From Clarkia xantiana subsp. parviflora (lineage: Eukaryota; Streptophyta; Magnoliopsida; Myrtales; Onagraceae): a DNA stretch of 64,000 nucleotides. The translations under genes and the position numbers were made by a program. A model generated the notes under the pieces. It was not told the origin of the DNA and searched no databases. It was given only the letters and a program-made list of their open reading frames with translations. The stretch lies in contig JAPTYO010000002.1 in assembly GCA_036873135.1 (NCBI GenBank), positions 50,710,204 to 50,774,203 of the forward strand. Reading direction: 5' to 3'. Shown one piece after another: positions 43,160-53,889 of the stretch (position 1 is its first letter; every line of letters begins with the position of its first letter).

Positions 43160-44068
43160 GTAGACTGTATCGTGATAACAAATTTTTGAAACTTTATTAA
43201 AATGAATTACAATTTGATTTTATGATTCTTACGACGTCATAATGTTTGAAATTTCATCGGATTTTTACGGTCTATAAACTAGTTGTAGGAGGGACAACCT
43301 CCAAAATAAAATAATGTTGAATGTGTACCATGCCTCGTAACACAGGCTCGGTCGTCTTGACTGAGAAAAAGAGTCTCGATTAAGTCAAGACCGGCTAAAA
43401 ACCACGGTGGCAAACCTGGTTAAGCAGAACGATCAGTTGGTTTACGGAGTAACACGATATGATCAAAGTTCTGCAAATCACCATTACGAACTACGTTCGT
43501 AATAAAACCACATTCTGGGCCATATGACAAATCTGCGATAGTGTATGACATTTCCCACATCCTGACTAAACTCAGGTTATGCTATTGACGCGTGCTTCAT
43601 ACTACGCGTGCCATGTTCGACCACGGGGTTATGCTCGTTCGTGTTAGATAGAATCCACGAGATTCTGACGGGCACAAACTTCTTCACCTTGAGCGTGTGA
43701 CTGATCCCGGGTGCTATATGAAGAAGCATCCAAAGTATCCTTACGAACTCAGAACTCATACCTAATGTCAAGCGCAATGTTCGCTTCCCGGCGTATGAGC
43801 GCAGTGCAAAACAAAAAGGCCTAGTGACCACGTCTTTGAAACCGGTTGGGTTTGAATAAGTGTATGAGCGATGGGGTTAGCTAAGTACACATGAAATTCT
43901 CTGACTCTTGTATTCACTAGATGGCCACCAGCCTGACATTAGTTGAAAGGTTGTGAATACTTGTACGGATGCCCTAAATGAGTATTCCTTTGTGGAAACT
44001 GGGCAATTGGAGAATTACAGTTGACCTAGGATACAGTGCGGCCCTTTTTAATTTTAGCAGGTTGATTA
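43160..44068 (+). other. 3' region of C2, interrupted by C3
   Basis: It aligns with 17651-18560 of C1 and includes the stem-loop at 43536-43587. It ends inside the region at 44068, where C3 begins. The remainder and the 3' LTR of C2 lie beyond C3. No coding region. Confidence 0.78.
43536..43587 (+). other. Candidate structured RNA element in the C2 3' region
   Basis: Outer stem CGATAGTGT (43536-43544) pairs with ATGCTATTG (43579-43587) using three G-U pairs. Inner stem CCTGA (43561-43565) pairs with TCAGG (43572-43576). Compared with C1, outer pair 9 changed from C-G to U-A and inner pair 5 from G-C to A-U. Confidence 0.6.
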
Positions 44069-44656
44069 TGTTGGATTACAGGGTTGACTACTACGAAAAC
44101 ATAACAACAGGTACATGTCAGTATTCAGAATTACGCAGCGAAAGATGTGCACATACCTTAAACCTTTTCCGTATTCGCAAGGATCCCGCTGAGGGAGTTC
44201 ACGATCCACCGGACGGAACCCGTAGAGGTTCTTGTTAAAGAAGCCCTACGCGGTATTAGCTCCACAGCAAAGCCTCTTGGCAGGGACGGATCTCCAAAGT
44301 GTTTTGCTCTAAGAAAATTGGCACACCCTTGGTGTAAGAATATGGTTCGGCCGAAACTAGTATTAGGGAGGAGGGCTTTTCTCTCAAATCACCACTTAGG
44401 AGGAATTGTGAATTACCCCAAATAAACCCTAACACCCTTTATTTATAGGAGGAGCAAAGTGGACAAAAGTCGACTTTGCCCCTAGTAAATTTCGGCCAGC
44501 CTATATGTGTAAGGGAGGCCCAATTTTGGGCCTCTCATGTCAATTTGGATTTGGGTCAAGCCCAACTTCCCTAATGTGACATATACCCAATTTCTTAGGT
44601 AACATATACATATTAATGGGCTACCAATTACAGCCCCCAATTGCCATAGGCTAAAA
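44069..44656 (-). repeat. 3' LTR of C3 (588 bp)
   Basis: It starts TGTTGGATTACAGGG (complement of an LTR end in CCAACA) and ends GGCTAAAA, where the complement of TGTTAGC is expected, so the terminal TG has mutated. It contains a TATA-like CTATAAATAAAGG on the minus strand near 44438-44450. It is diverged from the LTRs of C1. Confidence 0.85.
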
Positions 44657-44668
44657 ACTCCCACTCGT
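44657..44668 (-). promoter_or_regulatory. Polypurine tract of C3
   Basis: It reads CGAGTGGGAGT on the minus strand before the LTR, equivalent to GAGTGGGAGC in C1. Confidence 0.75.
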
Positions 44669-45779
44669 CGGAATGGGAGGGTGCCTGTTAATGTATTGTT
44701 GTCCAAATCACATCAACATTTCACTCTTCTGATCCTTCCCCTGCTTCCGAATAGTTCATATCAGGTTTGCCGTGCGACCGACGGATACGACGGGCATCGT
44801 GCTACTCATTTGTTAGGAGTGTTGTAGAGCCCACGAAACGTTGATTCCCTGTCTCAAATCAACCTGTTAAAAACATCAATTTGTATCGTGCAGTATCCTA
44901 GGTCAACTGTTAATTCTCTAATTGCCCAGTTTCCACATAGGAATACTTCTCCAGGGCATCCGCACAAGTATTCACAACCTTCAACTAATATCCAGTTGGT
45001 GGCCACCTAGTGAATACAAGAGTCGGTGAATTAGAGGAGAACTTGACCATCCCCATCGCTCATACCCTTAGTCAAACCCAACCGGTTTCCAAAGACGTGG
45101 TAACTTGGCCTTTTTCTTCAGCACTGTGCTCATACGCCGTGAAGCGAACACTAAGCCTGACCTTAAGTATGAGTTTTGAGTCCATGAGGATACTTCGGGT
45201 GGCTCTTCATAAGGCTCCCGGGATCAATCACACGCTCGGGGTGAAGAAGTTTGCGCCTATCTGAATCGCAAGGATTCTATCTAGCACAACCGAGCATGAC
45301 CCCGCGGTCGAACGTGGCACGCGTAGTATGAAGCACGCGTCGATAGCATACCCGAACATCTTCAGGTGTGGGATATTTCAATGATGCTATCGCAGACTTT
45401 CATCTAGCCCAAAATGTGGTTAATGACGAACAGAGTTCATCACCGGCGAAGTGCAAAACTAAGATAATGTCATGTTACTCCGAAACCAAATGATCGTTTT
45501 TTGCATAACCAAGTTTCCCAACTGTTCTTAGCCAGTCTTTCTTTGGAAAAGGTCCCCCTCTCCTACAAGACGACCGTGCCCGTGTGAGAAGGCATGGTCC
45601 ACATTTGACATAATTTATGCAGATGATGCGTCCTCATACGACTTAGTTTATAGACCGTAAAATCCGATTTAATCAAACATTATGGCGTCGATGAATCGTA
45701 AACTCAAATTGCAATTCTCTTATTTATGAAAATGTAAATTTCAATTCATCAAAATGTTATCACAGATTCATGCCCACAT
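44669..45779 (-). other. 3' region of C3
   Basis: Non-coding region homologous to 17651-18773 of C1. It includes the complement of GGGAATCAACGTTTCGTGGG (about 44835-44855) and the stem-loop at 45341-45392. Confidence 0.78.
45341..45392 (-). other. Candidate structured RNA element in the C3 3' region
   Basis: On the minus strand CGATAGCAT (45392-45384) pairs perfectly with ATGCTATCG (45349-45341). Inner stem CCTGA (45366-45362) pairs with TCGGG (45355-45351) including one G-U pair. The third member of the family with the same fold. Confidence 0.6.
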
Positions 45780-47841
45780 TTAAACCCTACGCAATCCAAG
45801 CAGTTTAACATGCTTTTCAAATGTCTCCTTGCGTAATTGTTTAGTTAGTGGGTCCGCCACCAAATCATCAGTGGGCGAGTATTCTAAAGTTATTATATTA
45901 TCTTCTACCGTATATTTAGCATAATTATATTTCACATCAATGTGTTTAGTCCTATTATGCTACTTTGGATTCTTACCGCAATCGCTGCTTGACTGTGAGA
46001 GAACACCTTCACATGTTTACTCCCAACATCGCCATCAAGCAGCGCTGTAAGATGCCTTTTCAGCCAGACCGCTTCCTGTGCATTTTAAGAGAGGGCAACG
46101 AATTCTGATTCCATCGTATACAGCGTGAAACATGATTGGTTCTTGCTCGTCCGTGAAATGGCGGCATCAGCAAGGAGAAACACTCCTCCTGTGGTGGACT
46201 TATGATCGTCCGGATCGCCACCATGGTCGGCGTCAATGAATCTGGTCAATTCTAACTTCCTGCCCTCATAACACAGTACGTAGTCAGCAGTACCTTTTAG
46301 ATATTGTATGATCCGCTTTACAGCTTTTAAATGTTGATAGCCAGGGTCTAATTGGAATCTTGCTACTAGGCCATTAGCGTAGCAGATGTCCGGATGAGTG
46401 CAAAGCATGGCGTACATGAGACTTCCGACCATGCTTAAATAATCTGCACTCCTCATCTGTTCACGCTCTTGCTGGTTCTTCGGGCCGTCGCGCTTTGATA
46501 ACGCTCACCCGAATACTACCGGTGTTTCCACGGGTTTGGCATCCTGTAATCTAAACCTTTTCAACAGTTTGTTAATGTAGGCTTCCTAAGATAGACATAA
46601 ACTCCGGATGGCACGATCTCTAGCAATTTTAATGCCTAAGATATGCGTATCCTCTCCTCTGTCTTTCACTCATATACAGATGCCAACAAGGACTTTGATT
46701 CATACATGAAACTCACATTGTTTGCGACAATGAGTATGTCATCCACGTACAAATTTAAGTTGACGTAATTAGACCCTGAGGTATTTGTATACACGATTGG
46801 ATCCTTGTGGAGATTTACGAATCTGTTTCCAACGATTTCCTCGTGGAACCTACGGTACCATTGCCGAGTCGATTGTTTATGACTGCTAATGGATCTTTGG
46901 AGTTTACAAACTTTACGTTCGTTACCAGGAGTAATGGAACCCTCCGGTTGCTCCATATAGATCTCTACCTCCAGGTTTCCGTGGAGGAATGCGGTCTTAA
47001 CATCCATTTGGTGCAGCTCTAGATCGAGGCATGCGACCAGGGCCAGGATTGCCCTGACTGTGGTGTACCGCACAGTCGGTGAGTATGTCTCATCAAATTC
47101 CACTTCGTGAAGATGGGTGTAACCTTTCGCAACCAATCGACCTTTGTATTGGTCAACGTTTCCATCAACAGTGAGTTTCGGTTTCAGAACTCTCTTCGCC
47201 CCTATGGCCCTACGGTCAGCAGGTAAATCAACTAAAGACCATACCGAATTGGCTTTCATTGAGGCGATCTCATCTTCCATTGATTTCCTCCATTCGTTCG
47301 CTTGAGGTCCTTTCAACGCTTGTTGAACCTTCACCGGTTCGTCAACAGAAGTTAGGGTAAATATTTCACCCTTCTCGATGGGATACTTCTTGGGAGAAGT
47401 TCGATGCCTTTGACTTCGTCTAGGCTCGTTAATACCATCTTGATTCTGAACATTGCTCCCACTCAGAATAATGCTTTCTATTGAAGCATCACTCCTACTG
47501 GGAACAAGGACAGTGCTGGAACCTTGACCTACAACTTTTCTTGGACGACCTCTCGGTCTCCGAACCAAATTGGTTAATCCACTCCCACTGGGAATAATGG
47601 GTAGCTGTGGCATTATTGGATTTTCATCTAGCGGTCCGGCAACGTGATTATCAGGTTCAACTTGATTCGCACCTGCAGCAACAGTGATTTTTGTGGTAGG
47701 ATTGAATCCTCCCACTAGATTTACTATGAAAATGTCTCCATTTTCATTTACCATTTCATTCACTTGCGTTGCTGCCTCAAATCTCCCACTCAAAGTAAGT
47801 GGGACCTGACTATCATCGTTATCCTGCTCTAATTCGATCAA
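45780..47841 (-). pseudogene. pol: Copia pol of C3: linker, RT and RNase H
   Basis: Open for 391 codons at 47841-46666. The linker has LIELEQDNDDSQVPLTLSG-like sequence, a basic RRPRGRPRK motif (47562-47536, AT-hook-like) and EPRRSQRHRTSPKKYP. RT follows: WRKSMEDEIASMKANSVWSL, GRLVAKGYTHLHEVEFDETY, DVKTAFLHGNLEVEIYMEQP and YVDDILIVANN. Frameshifts near 46660 and 46500 separate it from the rest (MRSADYLSMVGSLMYAMLC, open at 46456-46085). RNase H continues through another stop to the ADPLTKQL-like motif and TAA at 45782-45780. No integrase core precedes the linker. Confidence 0.86.
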
Positions 47842-49016
47842 GACTTCGTGTGTTATATCTCACCAAGCGTTGAAAATTCGTCCTTAAGGCATGTAACGTC
47901 TCATGTTCGACCACGGTACCATTCTCACAAGCTAATTTAAACATGTATCCTCCAAGAGTAGTCATCATACTCATACTTGTTTAATGTGCATGTTAATGTC
48001 GCATGATGATAAGAATTAATTCATTATCACTCATTTTAGCTTTTATTGCGGTGTGTTTGACCGATTTTGTTGATGAAGTATGTTATCGATGTGAATGTAT
48101 TGCCAAACTTCTCTTTCAAGGCATTTAGTGGGAGAGTCATTTTACCCACGTCATCCATTTCATTGGCTAATTCATCTCAAAGACTTATTCATCTTTGAAC
48201 AGTGCATTGGGCTTTCTCCTTATCATGCGTCAGTTTATACTTTACGAGTTCATCGTGTAAGTATTGAATGAATTATTCCCAAAAGGGAGGCAAATGAAAA
48301 TTCAGCATTCATTCAAAAACACTTCATCAATAGATTCGTACTTTGAAAACGATGTGTTCCATCTTTCGAGGTACACGCGCTTGTGGCTCCTATTCTAGGT
48401 AATATCCCATGGTTTAAATCTTTTCGTTTCCAAAATTCAGTTTAATTTAATCCGATCGGTGTCAAACATGTTCATTATTACAGAATTTATCATTTAATGG
48501 AGTGCTAACAATTAAGAAAGAAATAAACCGGTCCGCCCTTAGAACTACGCAATCGATGGATATTAATGGTATTTTGACGTTTTGTGATATTTAGATGAAT
48601 GAGTACTCTTGTTTGATCCGACCATCGTGGTGGATATTTCGGTTTTTAATTTCGTTTTGGATCGGTCTCGTTTTATTGGGTCGATTAATTTTGACAAGTA
48701 GATCTCATTTCAAATCGAATGGGAACTAATTTATTCAATAAATCTGAATCTTAATAAACCAAAATTCAATTATTTGAACGAACAAATAGGAAATCCATCA
48801 ACAACAATAATAAAGTTTATGATCATAGAATGAAGCTTCAATGAAGGTAAGATAGACAAGCAGTCACGACCACGTTCAGCGTTCCACCTGAAAAGAATTT
48901 ACAAGTGAATTTAATCAGATGTCTTGCATCAAATAAACGTCTTTATGATCTACGTGTTTGGTAAATGAGGTGTACCTATTAGGGCATACAAATAAACAGT
49001 AGTTTGCACCGGACCA
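47842..49016 (-). other. Spacer between gag and pol of C3
   Basis: Non-coding and homologous in part to the spacers of C1 and C2 (a segment around 48345-48400 with the complement of CCTCGAAAGATGGAACACATCG). No protease or integrase motif seen. Confidence 0.7.
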
Positions 49017-49645
49017 TCATTTAGACTTTTTATTGCAGGGTTTAGCCAAGCATTTCCGAAGACCGTCGAATTTGTCATCGGTTGTCTCGGGTTCTTTGAA
49101 AGTGGTTCCTTCCTCATGGTTGGCCTTGTACCGATCTACGATTGTCTTAATCGATGTGATCAGACGTGTGAGTCCATTATCATCAGCAAACCATGATAGA
49201 GGAAATATCTTCATTACTTTTCGAGCTCTTGTCCATACGTCTACTTCGTCAGCGGGATCATGAGCGGCTATAACACCGTCATCACTGCATAGAGTACTAT
49301 AGTATTCTGCCATGAGACCTTTTGCTTCAGCGGCCTTTCCTCCACCGTAACGGAGGCGAATGGCACACCAAAGATGCAATGCACTGCTCTCCATAAACTC
49401 CTCCTCTACTTAAACTGACAGTTTCGAGTAAATCAATTCTCGTGCTGTCTAATCGTTCCTCAACCTTTCCTTGCTGTTGTAGGGGTATGGAATTCGATAC
49501 TTTTCCGTCTCGATCCTTCTTGCTTTTGGATGATATGGTCATGAACATCCACAGCAATAAGGATTTCCTCAAGATTGTTTTTCCATTCATCATAATTCAT
49601 ACCATCCAGATTGCGAGGTTCATAAAAGCGTACTGACCCAGCCAT
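49017..49645 (-). pseudogene. Gag-like ORF of C3, unlike C1/C2 Gag
   Basis: The ATG at 49645-49643 (MAGSVRFYEPRNLDG) sits exactly where C1 and C2 start gag, after the shared leader end CATGATTATCAATGTGTTA. The first part (NYDEWKNNLEEILIAVDVHD) resembles the N-terminus of copia Gag proteins in general. The rest (MESSALHLWCAIRLRYGGGK, EVDVWTRARKVMKIFPLSWF) is not recognised and has no zinc knuckle. It is broken by a frameshift and a stop near 49460-49410 and ends at 49017. About 205 codons in total. I cannot tell whether it is a diverged Gag or a captured gene. Confidence 0.65.
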
Positions 49646-50624
49646 GAATACTAACACATTGATAATCATGCATAATAAGGGAGACAATATTATTTTGAGA
49701 AATAATTGCATACAATGGATATCTATTAAGATGGAATACGACAAATAATTATTCCTTAGCCATCTAAACCAATAGAATGCCAGTAAACCGAGGGAAGGGG
49801 ATTCGTGAAAGAGTTCACATTACTGTCGTCTTCAATCCAATAGAACAGTCTCTTAAAAATGGTTTTATTCGCAAATTACCGGAACGGGAACTTAGAAATA
49901 AGCATACCCGATCTTGGCTTTCCCAATGTCTTTTTTGTATTTAAAAACGTTCCGATGAACTTACACATGCATATATAATTCTACTTCATAAGTAAATCAT
50001 CATAGCAAGCCAAATTCATCAACCAAACCTCACATCATGCATACGCGTCATGCGTTTAATGTTCCGAGGAAAACATGCTAGTATATTTATAATTCTACAT
50101 TCCAAGTAAACTATCACATGCAGCTACATCCTCAACTTTCAAGCATACGTGTCATACATAGAAACTTCCATATCAAACATGCATATTTGGCGACAAGCTT
50201 TTGTTTTTAAAACATTTAAAATATTAGGGGCTGCCCTGCAATAAATGCTTATAATTAATCATGCGTGTTTCTAGACATGAATCCTAGACATTCACAACCA
50301 TCACAACATGTCTGTCCTAGTGCGCAAACCATATATGTAACCAGGGCTTTGCCCCCAACATCCAGCTAGCTTGACATAGTCAAGACAACAATTCTAATAA
50401 ATATATGTGACGAAAAGTAAACAATTCCAATTCAGCCAACTAATTAATCCAGTCCCTAAATCATGCATTTCCGAGATCCATACCCGTAATCGAAACCAGG
50501 CAATAAGGTCTAATTAAGACATGAAAGTTTTAAACCTTCGAGCACTGTGTAGACTAATTAAAGTTAAAAAAACATTTGTATTTTAAAACTTGACCATCCC
50601 ATTTTATTAATTGACTTGAATTCG

Positions 50625-50900
50625 ATTTTAAAAAATCCGGTTCGGTTCAGTCAATTTCGGTCTGGTTCGGTTCGGGTCCAGTAAATCCGGTCTGGTCCGG
50701 TTTTATTTTCAAAATCTGGTTCATTCTGAACCGGTCCAATAAAATAGGGTTCGGTTCAACACACAAAACCGGTTCAGTTAGGTCCACTTAGTTACCTCGT
50801 TTCGACCCAACCCGACTTGGTCGAACCGATTAAGAAAATCTGGTTTGGTTTTTTTTTCTATCCAGTTTAGAAAATTGGACCGGCTCATTAAACCCATAGG
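50625..50900. repeat. Degenerate GGTTCGGTT repeats in the C3 leader
   Basis: Many variants of GGTTCGGTTC and CCGGTCTGGTCCGG. Same family feature as in C1 and C2. Confidence 0.7.
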
Positions 50901-51000
50901 GTTGGGCCAAAATCATCTTCTGGGCTAAGTATGGTTTTAAAATCCACTAAATTAACTTAGCCTCCAAGAATTATTAACTATATAAAATAATTTCCAATAT

Positions 51001-51004
<4 letters not shown>

Positions 51005-51031
<27 letters not shown>

Positions 51032-51048
51032 TTCGGCACACATCAATA

Positions 51049-51104
<56 letters not shown>
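51005..51104. repeat. TA dinucleotide microsatellite in the C3 leader
   Basis: Two TA runs, about 26 bp (51005-51030) and about 54 bp (51051-51104), separated by 20 bp. Shorter TA runs lie at the equivalent place in C1. Confidence 0.9.
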
Positions 51105-51105
<1 letters not shown>

Positions 51106-51741
51106 CCAAGATTCTATCTATAAGACAAGATCAATCAACAATATATATATATATAAATTTCAGCACATACATCTATATATATATATTTTATTTATTGTCA
51201 ATATCTTTAATAGGGAATCAAATATATGACAATATATTTTCTTAATCTTTTAGGTAATTAAATCTATCAATAATATCTTAATCCCTATAAATTAGCTAGA
51301 TATATTGATAGTTATATATTTCCATATATTTAATGTGAACCTATCCTTATATTTCCAATTATAGATATATTATTACCTTTAATATAGTAAACAATAATAC
51401 TAGTATATTTTGGCTGAAACTTTATTTCTTGGGGCCTAAGAAATTAAAAATTTTACCTTGTTAATTTACCTAGGGTTGGTCGAAACACATATTTGGAGAC
51501 AAGTGGTCAAATTTCAAGATCAAATTTTAATAAGATCTACAATCCAATGTTTGATTTTGATAAAAGTCTCATTTTCCTTGAAGATCATGAACATAAATTT
51601 TTACTAAGAACATCATGGAAATTTCGGCACCATCAACTTAAAAATTTCGAAAACTTTAAAAATCACATCTTTAAAATTTTTGGCCAGAAATTTAAATTTT
51701 TAAGAACATCAATTTATCAAAATCAAGCACTTCTAACACAG

Positions 51742-51753
51742 GCTCTGATACCA
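51742..51753 (-). promoter_or_regulatory. Primer binding site of C3
   Basis: It reads TGGTATCAGAGC on the minus strand, complementary to initiator-Met tRNA, two bases inside the remaining 14-bp stub of the 5' LTR (51755-51768). Confidence 0.9.
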
Positions 51754-51768
51754 CTATTGGATTACATG

Positions 51769-52409
51769 TGTTGGATATCTGTCCAATTCGGGTTCATATT
51801 TACGTTTCGGACCTCGCAAAAACGCTAGAACCACAAAACGGATCTTACCGCAGTCACCCCGGGTCAAAACGGTCCGGATGCGCATCGCACCCGGACCGGG
51901 GACCCCCGGATTGCCAAGGATGTCCGGACCAGTCCGGATTGCCCCAGCAATCCGGACCATGTCGGATGTCGACACGGTCCGGTTTACCGACTAATACTGC
52001 GCTTTTACCCCTGTTTTTACTAAGTATGAGAAGTTAGTGCGCATATAGCCAACCTTGATTTCGGTAAGCGTTTTCCTGTTAACCGACATCAAATCGGGCA
52101 CAGTTCTCAGGTTTCCTATAAATAGGGGCCTAGATCTCCCATTTTTGGAGGTTAACTCGAAACTCTAGAGAATTGGCTATTTGTGCTCTGACCTCTCTCT
52201 AAAATCCTGACTTTAGCATCAGAGAGGGCACAACCAGCACCGCCCCCCTCTCCACACTGGTTATCGCCCGCTCTGCATGACCTGGCGTATAGAAGATTGA
52301 GACGAAGATCAAAGTTAGTTCGAGGATCAAGGTAGAAGCCAAAGTCGGTTCGTGGATCGAGGACCGTGAAAAGAAGTTCGAGATATCCCAAGTAGAAACG
52401 ATCTCAACA
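51769..52409 (+). repeat. 5' LTR of G4 (641 bp)
   Basis: It starts TGTTGGATATCTG and ends GATCTCAACA. The TATA box CTATAAATA is at 52115-52123. Repeated GGACC/GGTCC and CCGGATTGCC motifs crowd 51880-51980. The 5-bp inverted ends and the PBS two bases after the end support the boundaries. Confidence 0.85.
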
Positions 52410-52411
52410 CT

Positions 52412-52429
52412 TGGCGCCGTCAGCGTGAT
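52412..52429 (+). promoter_or_regulatory. Primer binding site of G4
   Basis: TGGCGCCGTCAGCGTGAT. The first ten bases equal the PBS of G3 and the rest differs, so primer pairing may be weakened or a different tRNA is used. Confidence 0.6.
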
Positions 52430-52460
52430 TCGAGCAAGAAGTCGTTCCATACTGCAAGCT

Positions 52461-53280
52461 ATGACAGGCAGAAGTACGAAGAAGGTGGGTGCGAGCAAGC
52501 CAAAGCCGACGAGAAGCCAACCAGGACCTTCTCACATTCCAGATGCAGAGTCTACCGCCTCCTCCATGCCAACTGCAACCGCGCAGCATGGTCCCTTTAG
52601 CGGATTACTACATCCGTTTCAACCAAAAGGTCGCGGACATTCAGGGCAACCTCACTGAAGGAGAGATCGTGCGTGCTTTCATTGCGAACTTAGGCCGAAG
52701 AGGATTTTCCCTAGCAGAGAAGATGTCGAGGCGCCCCGCGGAGACACTTGAAGAATTAGCGGCAAGAGTCAAGGAGTTCGTGGATCTAGAAAGATCCAGG
52801 GACCAGAATAAGTCGAAACTCAGCGCAGCTCGTGCTAAAAAGAAGCAGGCGAGACCTCAACAAGGTTCGCAACAACCAAGGCAGTTCCTACCGCAAAAGA
52901 GGTAAGTAAACATGGCAGACTGCGTTCCTTTGAATGCACCACTCTCCGTGATCCTGAAAAAGATGAAGGAAGACAACATGTGGAGGGAGCTGACAAACTT
53001 CCGAAAAGGTCCACTTGGAAAGCAAGAAGACAAATGGTGCGAGAACCATGAATTCTATGGCCACGAGACGGACAACTGTGTCAGCCTAAGATTCCGTGTA
53101 AACAATTTCATCCTCAAAGGAGAGCTCAAGCAGTACGTAGATCAAGGCGACAAGCACCAGAAGAAGAAACATGCTGAGCCATCCAAAAAGATGAACAAGG
53201 GAAAGGAGAAAATGGACGTCAATCCGCCTCCGGCGAAGCGTGGCGTCATCAATGTGATTCATGGAGGGCCAGCTCCATGA
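52461..53280 (+). pseudogene. gag: Shortened Gag of G4
   Basis: The ATG at 52461 gives MTGRSTKKVGASKPKPTRSQ. Near 52590 the frame jumps by an internal deletion into the C-terminal part of the Gag domain (VPLADYYIRFNQKVADIQ, GEIVRAFIANL). Most of the Gag domain is therefore missing. A stop at 52903-52905 is followed in another frame by the knuckle segment (WCENHEFYGHETDNCVSLR, about 53035-53092) and the INVIHGG motif found before the protease in G0 and G3. TGA at 53278-53280. Confidence 0.75.
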
Positions 53281-53889
53281 GGAAACATTTCTAATGCTCG
53301 TGATGTCTATGCTGCACAACTACAAGTTTTGCCCAAGTATGGGAAAAGACGCCAACTGGAGAAGGAAGACGTGATCATCCCGTTCTCAAACGCTGACAAG
53401 AAGCACATAGCCTACCCCCACGATGATGCTCATGTCATTACGATGGATGTCAAAGGATATGATGTTCGAAGGATATTGGTGGATGGTGGAAGTGCCGCTG
53501 ATTTACTGCACGTAGAAGTTCTCAAGAAGTTGGGAAAAACGGAAGCCGATCTTTCGCCAAGTACATTCCCACTAGTCAGTTTCGCAGGAGCTGCAACGTA
53601 CCCGTTGAGTAGTATCACAGTACCAGTCATCCTGGGAGAAGGTTGGAAGGCGCTTCATATCAATGTCACATTTGTAGTGCTGAGCACCCTAGGATCATAC
53701 AATGGCATCCTAGGAAGAACGACAATCAACCCGCACGACATTGTGACATCCACTGCCCACCAAAAGATGAAGTTCCTAACTCCTCATGGGATTGGCGAGG
53801 TGCTGGGCGACCAAACAGCCGCACGGAAGTGCTACGTCAATGCTCTGAGGAAGATGAAGCAAGTGTCCATTGCCATGATAGAAGTTTGA
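53281..53889 (+). pseudogene. pro: Aspartic protease of G4
   Basis: Open from 53281 to TGA at 53887-53889, in frame with the preceding knuckle segment. It has DVYAAQLQVLP, KHIAYPHDDAHVITMD, the active site LVDGGSAADLLH (about 53475-53510), SFAGAATYPL and YNGILGRTTINPHD. Same retropepsin layout as G2 and G3. An in-frame TGA precedes it and another ends it, and the frame continues into a second Gag-like module. Confidence 0.82.

Larger units (their letters stand above)
10164..44068 (+). mobile_element. C2: Ty1/copia host element, split by nested insertions
   Basis: The surviving segments are 10164-10882 (leader), 19322-22701 (leader, gag, spacer, start of pol), 30597-30901 (RT start) and 41818-44068 (RT, RNase H, 3' region). 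Removing C1, G2 and G3 with one copy of each target duplication restores a single colinear copia layout that matches C1. The element continues to the right of C3, so its 3' LTR is outside the window. Like C1 and C3 it has no protease or integrase core. It is the oldest copia unit here by nesting. Confidence 0.85.
49646..51740 (-). other. Leader of C3
   Basis: Non-coding, 2.1 kb, homologous to the leader of C1. It includes GGTTCGG-type degenerate repeats (about 50625-50900) and long TA runs. Confidence 0.78.
44069..51768 (-). mobile_element. C3: Ty1/copia element with exchanged gag, 5' LTR cut by G4
   Basis: Minus orientation: 3' LTR at 44069-44656, PPT, 3' region, pol (47841-45780), spacer, gag (49645-49017), leader, PBS (51753-51742), and only 14 bp of the 5' LTR (51755-51768) before G4. 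It inserted into the 3' region of C2 (candidate TSD GATTA, 44064-44068, partner outside the window). The LTR tips have decayed. It belongs to the C1/C2 family by leader, spacer, pol and 3' region, but gag is different. Confidence 0.88.

Noticed and set aside
44482..44706. Small minus-strand ORF in the C3 LTR
   Set aside because: It overlaps the LTR, PPT and 3' region and has no similarity to known proteins.
49017..49645. C3 gag-like ORF as an independent host gene
   Set aside because: It begins at the gag start codon position of the element and lies inside the copia layout with leader and spacer on either side.
51000..51245. ORF rich in Ile-Tyr codons
   Set aside because: It is a translation of TA dinucleotide repeats in the C3 leader.
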